Of a stretch of DNA of 7,625 nt, positions 5,680-7,625 are shown piece by piece. The translations under genes were made by a program, and so were the position numbers. Source of the DNA: Thermoproteota archaeon (lineage in GTDB: Archaea > Thermoproteota > Thermoprotei_A > Sulfolobales > Desulfurococcaceae); NCBI GenBank assembly GCA_013154205.1, contig JAADCY010000071.1, forward strand, positions 1 through 7,625, in the 5' to 3' direction. The notes under the pieces are model-generated. The model saw only the letters and a program-made list of their open reading frames with translations. It was not told the DNA's origin and ran no database searches. Numbering within the stretch: position 1 is the first letter of the stretch; every line of letters begins with the position of its first letter.

Positions 5680-6003
5680 ATGCCTAGAATAAAGAAACTG
5701 GTACTGGTTACAGCAACCCATCATCCATACCACAGCCTATGGACTAAGATCGCTGAAGAAGCTGCTAGAAGGCTTGGCGCTCAGATTGAGGTCAAATATG
5801 AGGACTATGTATATTTGATTGAGCATGGCGATACCGATGAATATGGAATGGCATGGGTTCCCCAGCTATTAGCAGAATTTGACGACGGCAGTATACGTGT
5901 CCTATTATCGCAGCTGCCATTAAACGAGGCCTTACAACCAGATTACGAGAAAGCATTAGAAACGATCGTAAAAAGAGCTAAGGAATACGAAGGATCAGCC
6001 TAG
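5680..6003 (+). CDS. Cysteine-free thioredoxin/glutaredoxin-fold-like protein
   Basis: A 107-residue soluble protein of unknown function with no cysteine at all. Its secondary structure suggests a thioredoxin fold. Strand KKLVLVTAT (5-13) is followed by HHPYHS (14-19) leading into helix LWTKIAEEAARRLG. Strand IEVKYEDYVYL then leads to WVPQLLAEFDDGSI (59-72), which looks like the cis-proline turn, strand and DG turn of thioredoxins, and a C-terminal helix follows (86-104). The position of the redox CxxC is taken by H15-P16-Y17-H18, the glutaredoxin CPYC with both cysteines changed to histidine. If the fold is right, it cannot do disulfide chemistry; metal or partner binding is a guess. The start ATG 5680 is set by GGTG at 5671-5674. 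The gene converges on trmI with 28 bases between. Confidence 0.5.
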   Translation: MPRIKKLVLVTATHHPYHSLWTKIAEEAARRLGAQIEVKYEDYVYLIEHGDTDEYGMAWVPQLLAEFDDGSIRVLLSQLPLNEALQPDYEKALETIVKRAKEYEGSA

Positions 6004-6025
6004 ACAGGCGATATGGAGAACAGTG

Positions 6026-6030
6026 TTTTT
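6026..6030 (+). terminator. T5 run after the thioredoxin-like gene
   Basis: A run of five T residues lies 23 bases past the stop codon, in the short gap between two convergent genes, directly before the trmI stop. This is a plausible intrinsic archaeal termination tract for the plus-strand transcript. The call is based only on composition and position. Confidence 0.35.
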
Positions 6031-6031
6031 G

Positions 6032-6829
6032 TTATTTGCAAATCACTTTTCTTGCATAAACAATGTATCCCGTATGCCCAATCATCAAGGTTTGCGGGCG
6101 CGTCGCACCTTTAGAAACATCATATTCACGTAATAATAACTCATATGTGTGTATCGAGATAAAGCCCCCATGTTCTCTTAGAGCCACAACCGTTTTCTCA
6201 ACCTGGTTAACTGTAGGAACATATATTATTGCCGGAAAACCCGGCTTCAAAACTCTATGTATCGTCTGTATAGCATTCCAAGGATCTGGTATGTCAAGGA
6301 ACACGGCATCAACGCCGGATAAATCTATCTGGAGCCTCCTAATATCTGCGACCCATAGTTCCACACGATCATCATATCCTAGAAAACTTAGTGCCTCTTC
6401 CAAAATCTTGATCCTTTTCTCGTTTATATCGAATCCATAGACCTTGCCTCGAGGACCGACAAAGCTAGCCAGGCTCAATGTTAGAAAACCCGTCCCCACC
6501 CCTGCCTCAACCACGTGTGAGCCCGGCGTTATTCCCGACAAGTATATCATAAACGAAAGATCCTTTGGATAAATTACCTGTGTAGTTCTTCTTAGAAGCT
6601 TTAATTTATCAACCAGTATTGGAGGAAGAATATAGGCTTTAATCCCCCTACTAGTCCTTACCGCTTCACCATAGTTTTTCCCAACAATATGATCATGTTT
6701 GATAAAGCCTTTATCAGTGCCGAGAATACCTCCCCTAACGAGACGTATGACAAAATTTCTCTTATCATCAATATATACGGATACGATATCTCCATAGGTG
6801 ATTCTATCAGTCCTGGTGTCAGTCATCAT
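6032..6829 (-). CDS. trmI: tRNA (adenine-N1)-methyltransferase TrmI
   Basis: This enzyme makes m1A in the tRNA T loop (position 58, and 57 in some archaeal relatives) using S-adenosylmethionine, and family members act as homotetramers. Positions here count from the upstream ATG 6859; subtract 10 for the chosen start. An N-terminal beta-rich domain runs to about residue 90 (YGDIVSVY, VGKNYGEAV). The Rossmann domain has RRTTQVIYPKD (90-100), the SAM loop VVEAGVGTGFLTL, acidic FDINEKRI after strand 2, FLDIPDPW as the motif IV equivalent, and KPGFPAIIYVPTVNQVEK. The C-terminal RPQTLMIGHTGYIVYARK is typical of the family. I chose ATG 6829, which has GAGG (6838-6835) 5 bases upstream; the next codon is also ATG. 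ATG 6859 adds 10 residues without a ribosome-binding site. The two interior cysteines that form disulfides in the Pyrococcus enzyme are absent. Confidence 0.92.
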   Translation of the reverse strand: MMTDTRTDRITYGDIVSVYIDDKRNFVIRLVRGGILGTDKGFIKHDHIVGKNYGEAVRTSRGIKAYILPPILVDKLKLLRRTTQVIYPKDLSFMIYLSGITPGSHVVEAGVGTGFLTLSLASFVGPRGKVYGFDINEKRIKILEEALSFLGYDDRVELWVADIRRLQIDLSGVDAVFLDIPDPWNAIQTIHRVLKPGFPAIIYVPTVNQVEKTVVALREHGGFISIHTYELLLREYDVSKGATRPQTLMIGHTGYIVYARKVICK

Positions 6830-6862
6830 CCTTTCCTCAGTAATACCAACCCTCTTCATCTG
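6807..6862 (-). ncRNA. Candidate C/D box sRNA overlapping the trmI start
   Basis: On the minus strand, motifs occur in the order and spacing of an archaeal C/D box guide RNA. They are a C-like box CAGATGA (6862-6856, one key U missing); 15 bases; D' CTGA (6840-6837); a 7-base spacer; a perfect C' ATGATGA (6829-6823); exactly 12 bases (6822-6811); and D CTGA (6810-6807). The total of 56 bases is the usual size. A TATA-like TTTTAAAA at 6896-6889 would start a transcript near 6866. Against the call, C' coincides with the tandem start codons and D' with the Shine-Dalgarno of trmI, no terminal stem directly flanks C and D, and I identified no rRNA or tRNA target. Confidence 0.22.
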
Positions 6863-6919
6863 TGAATATACTAGATGTATATAACCGGTTTTAAAAGTAA
6901 GGAAAAACTGGTGGTAGTG
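6863..6919. promoter_or_regulatory. Divergent trmI / ASCH promoter with palindromic centre
   Basis: Two self-complementary TATA-like boxes, TATATA (6878-6883) and TTTTAAAA (6889-6896), flank and overlap the 8-bp palindrome AACCGGTT (6883-6890). Either box can be read in either direction. TATATA predicts starts near 6907 (plus) and 6855 (minus), leaving leaders of about 13 and 26 bases for ATG 6920 and ATG 6829. TTTTAAAA predicts near-leaderless starts at about 6919 (plus) and 6866 (minus). GGTGG (6910-6914) is the Shine-Dalgarno for ATG 6920. A protein on AACCGGTT would be placed to control both genes, but none is identified. Confidence 0.45.
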
Positions 6920-7390
6920 ATGATTAAAGAAAAAAAGATTTACCTAATGAGCATCAGACCTAAATACGCCTATAGAATATTTGCAGGCATTAAAAAATTT
7001 GAGCTAAGGAAATGGTTTGGCCTTAGACCAGAGCCCGGCTCAACAATCATTGTATACGCTAGTGGAAGCGTAAGAGCAATTATTGGTGAGTTCACAGTCG
7101 GCAAAGTAATATTCGGAGACTCAAGCGCTGTGTGGCGAAAACTTAGCGAAATAGCTGGAACCGGGCTAGGTAGAGATGATTATAGCTATATATCAGGCTC
7201 ACGGGCTGCAATGGCTTTGGAAGTACTTAATCCTAGACTTTATGACCACCCCATAACGTTGAACGAGTTACGTAGGATTTTCCCTGGATTTATGCCGCCT
7301 CTTAGCTTTAGGGTTTTAGAATTGGATGAGCCTCTCTATAGATTATTATTAGAAAAGGCTAGAAAATCAATCAAATCAACTATTTCTTAA
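6920..7390 (+). CDS. ASCH-domain (PUA-like) protein
   Basis: A 156-residue protein of the ASCH family, a PUA-related beta-barrel generally thought to bind RNA or nucleotides; a few members are reported as hydrolases or ribonucleases. The domain opens with IYLMSIRPKYAYRIFAG (7-23) and carries the GxKxxExR signature G23-K25-E28-R30 in GIKKFELRK. The strands STIIVYAS and AIIGEFTVGKVIFG (53-66) follow. Region 70-110 is helical and polar, and FMPPLSFRVLEL (124-135) closes the barrel. The C-terminal helix is basic. The start is ATG 6920, where GGTGG lies 5 bases upstream and the domain begins at once. The in-frame ATG at 6875 would add 15 residues, has no ribosome-binding site and lies at or upstream of the predicted transcription starts. 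The substrate is unknown; divergence from trmI suggests RNA metabolism. Confidence 0.75.
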   Translation: MIKEKKIYLMSIRPKYAYRIFAGIKKFELRKWFGLRPEPGSTIIVYASGSVRAIIGEFTVGKVIFGDSSAVWRKLSEIAGTGLGRDDYSYISGSRAAMALEVLNPRLYDHPITLNELRRIFPGFMPPLSFRVLELDEPLYRLLLEKARKSIKSTIS

Positions 7391-7395
7391 AATAC

Positions 7396-7581
7396 TTATT
7401 GAACTCTTAGTTCCGCCTCTTGGATCCACAGCTCCTTTTTAAGCAGATCGCGTACAGCAACTCTAATTACTTCGCTCCTACTACTATACCTGCCTATTTT
7501 TACGAGCTCATCAAGTCCTTCAACATATATTTCGGGCATTTTAACAGTGATTAACCTCATTCTTGCAATGCTTCCAGCCAT
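7396..7581 (-). CDS. Ribbon-helix-helix (CopG/Arc-type) DNA-binding protein
   Basis: A 61-residue protein matching a single RHH domain, which works as a dimer whose paired beta strands enter the DNA major groove. The strand is MRLITVKMP (8-16), with alternating Arg, Thr and Lys side chains available for base contact. Helix A is EIYVEGLDELVKIG (17-30), and the second helix follows the family-typical turn RYSSRSEVIRVAVRDLLKK (31-49). The start is ATG 7581, with GGTGA (7592-7588 on the minus strand) 6 bases upstream; starting at Met8 would leave the strand bare but is possible. The neighbouring plus-strand ASCH gene ends five bases away, so the two are convergent and not an operon. It could be a free-standing regulator or an orphan antitoxin-like protein; any partner would lie outside the window. 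Confidence 0.85.
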   Translation of the reverse strand: MAGSIARMRLITVKMPEIYVEGLDELVKIGRYSSRSEVIRVAVRDLLKKELWIQEAELRVQ

Positions 7582-7587
7582 ACCTAT

Positions 7588-7624
7588 TCACCGTTAAAAG
7601 AATGCCAGCATAAAAATTTAAAAA
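7588..7624 (-). promoter_or_regulatory. RHH gene promoter and Shine-Dalgarno
   Basis: Read on the minus strand, TTTTAAATTTTTATG (7624-7610) is an A/T-rich TATA region. Taking TTTTAAAT as the box, transcription would start near 7594, giving a leader of about 12 bases that carries GGTGA (7592-7588) six bases before the ATG. The gene therefore appears to be transcribed alone or first in its unit. The upstream end of the region is cut by the window edge. Confidence 0.45.
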
Positions 7625-7625
7625 C

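Noticed and set aside
6369..6375. Minus-strand ATGATGA C-box match inside trmI
   Set aside because: There is no CTGA at guide distance and no second box pair; probably chance.
6063..6440. Plus-strand open frame within trmI
   Set aside because: It is antisense to the conserved SAM-binding domain and has no family features.
6917..6923. GTGATGA C-box match at the ASCH gene start
   Set aside because: No D box follows at 10-15 bases; the match comes from the start codon and its context.
1..7625. CRISPR array, insertion sequence, attachment site or prophage
   Set aside because: No spaced direct repeats, terminal inverted repeats, transposase or integrase genes are present. The tRNA 3' end is not repeated downstream in the window.

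Overview
The window reads as chromosomal core DNA from a hyperthermophilic crenarchaeon. The support is an intron-containing tRNA with encoded CCA, the archaeal/eukaryotic-type ribosomal proteins L38e and S26e, an archaeal NAC, a crenarchaeal-type PolB1 replicative polymerase, and short A/T-rich TATA-box promoters. The A+T-rich composition and the frequent ATA, CTA and AGA codons fit the Desulfurococcales, but the genus cannot be named from the sequence alone. I see no insertion sequence, CRISPR array, prophage or transfer signature, and no gene-free stretch longer than about 140 bases.

Layout. A tRNA-Asn gene interrupted at the canonical 37/38 site (30-131) runs straight into the promoter and TTG-started gene of ribosomal protein L38e (201-407). 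Convergent to it is a beta-CASP ribonuclease of the aCPSF2 type (minus, 416-1693). A divergent promoter region of about 138 bases leads to a probable NAC-polB1 operon (1832-4772) with only four bases between the two genes. S26e follows with its own promoter-like leader (4860-5147). Its end overlaps by 32 bases an unusual small protein (5116-5625) that I read as a divergent TrmY/SPOUT-like methyltransferase. Next is a cysteine-free thioredoxin-fold-like protein (5680-6003), convergent with the T-loop m1A methyltransferase TrmI (minus, 6032-6829). A compact divergent promoter separates trmI from an ASCH-domain (PUA-like) protein (6920-7390). That gene converges, five bases apart, on a ribbon-helix-helix DNA-binding protein (minus, 7396-7581).

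How the genes work together. Nearly everything serves information processing: tRNA, ribosome and nascent-chain handling (L38e, S26e, NAC), RNA decay or 3' processing (aCPSF2), DNA replication (PolB1), and probable tRNA T-arm modification (TrmI, perhaps the TrmY-like protein). The least ordinary parts are five. The tRNA-Asn intron folds into a small T-arm look-alike. The TrmY-like protein is divergent and lies close to TrmI. A glutaredoxin-type CPYC site appears rewritten as HPYH. A possible C/D box sRNA overlaps the trmI start. Two palindromic TATA-like boxes are shared by trmI and the ASCH gene.
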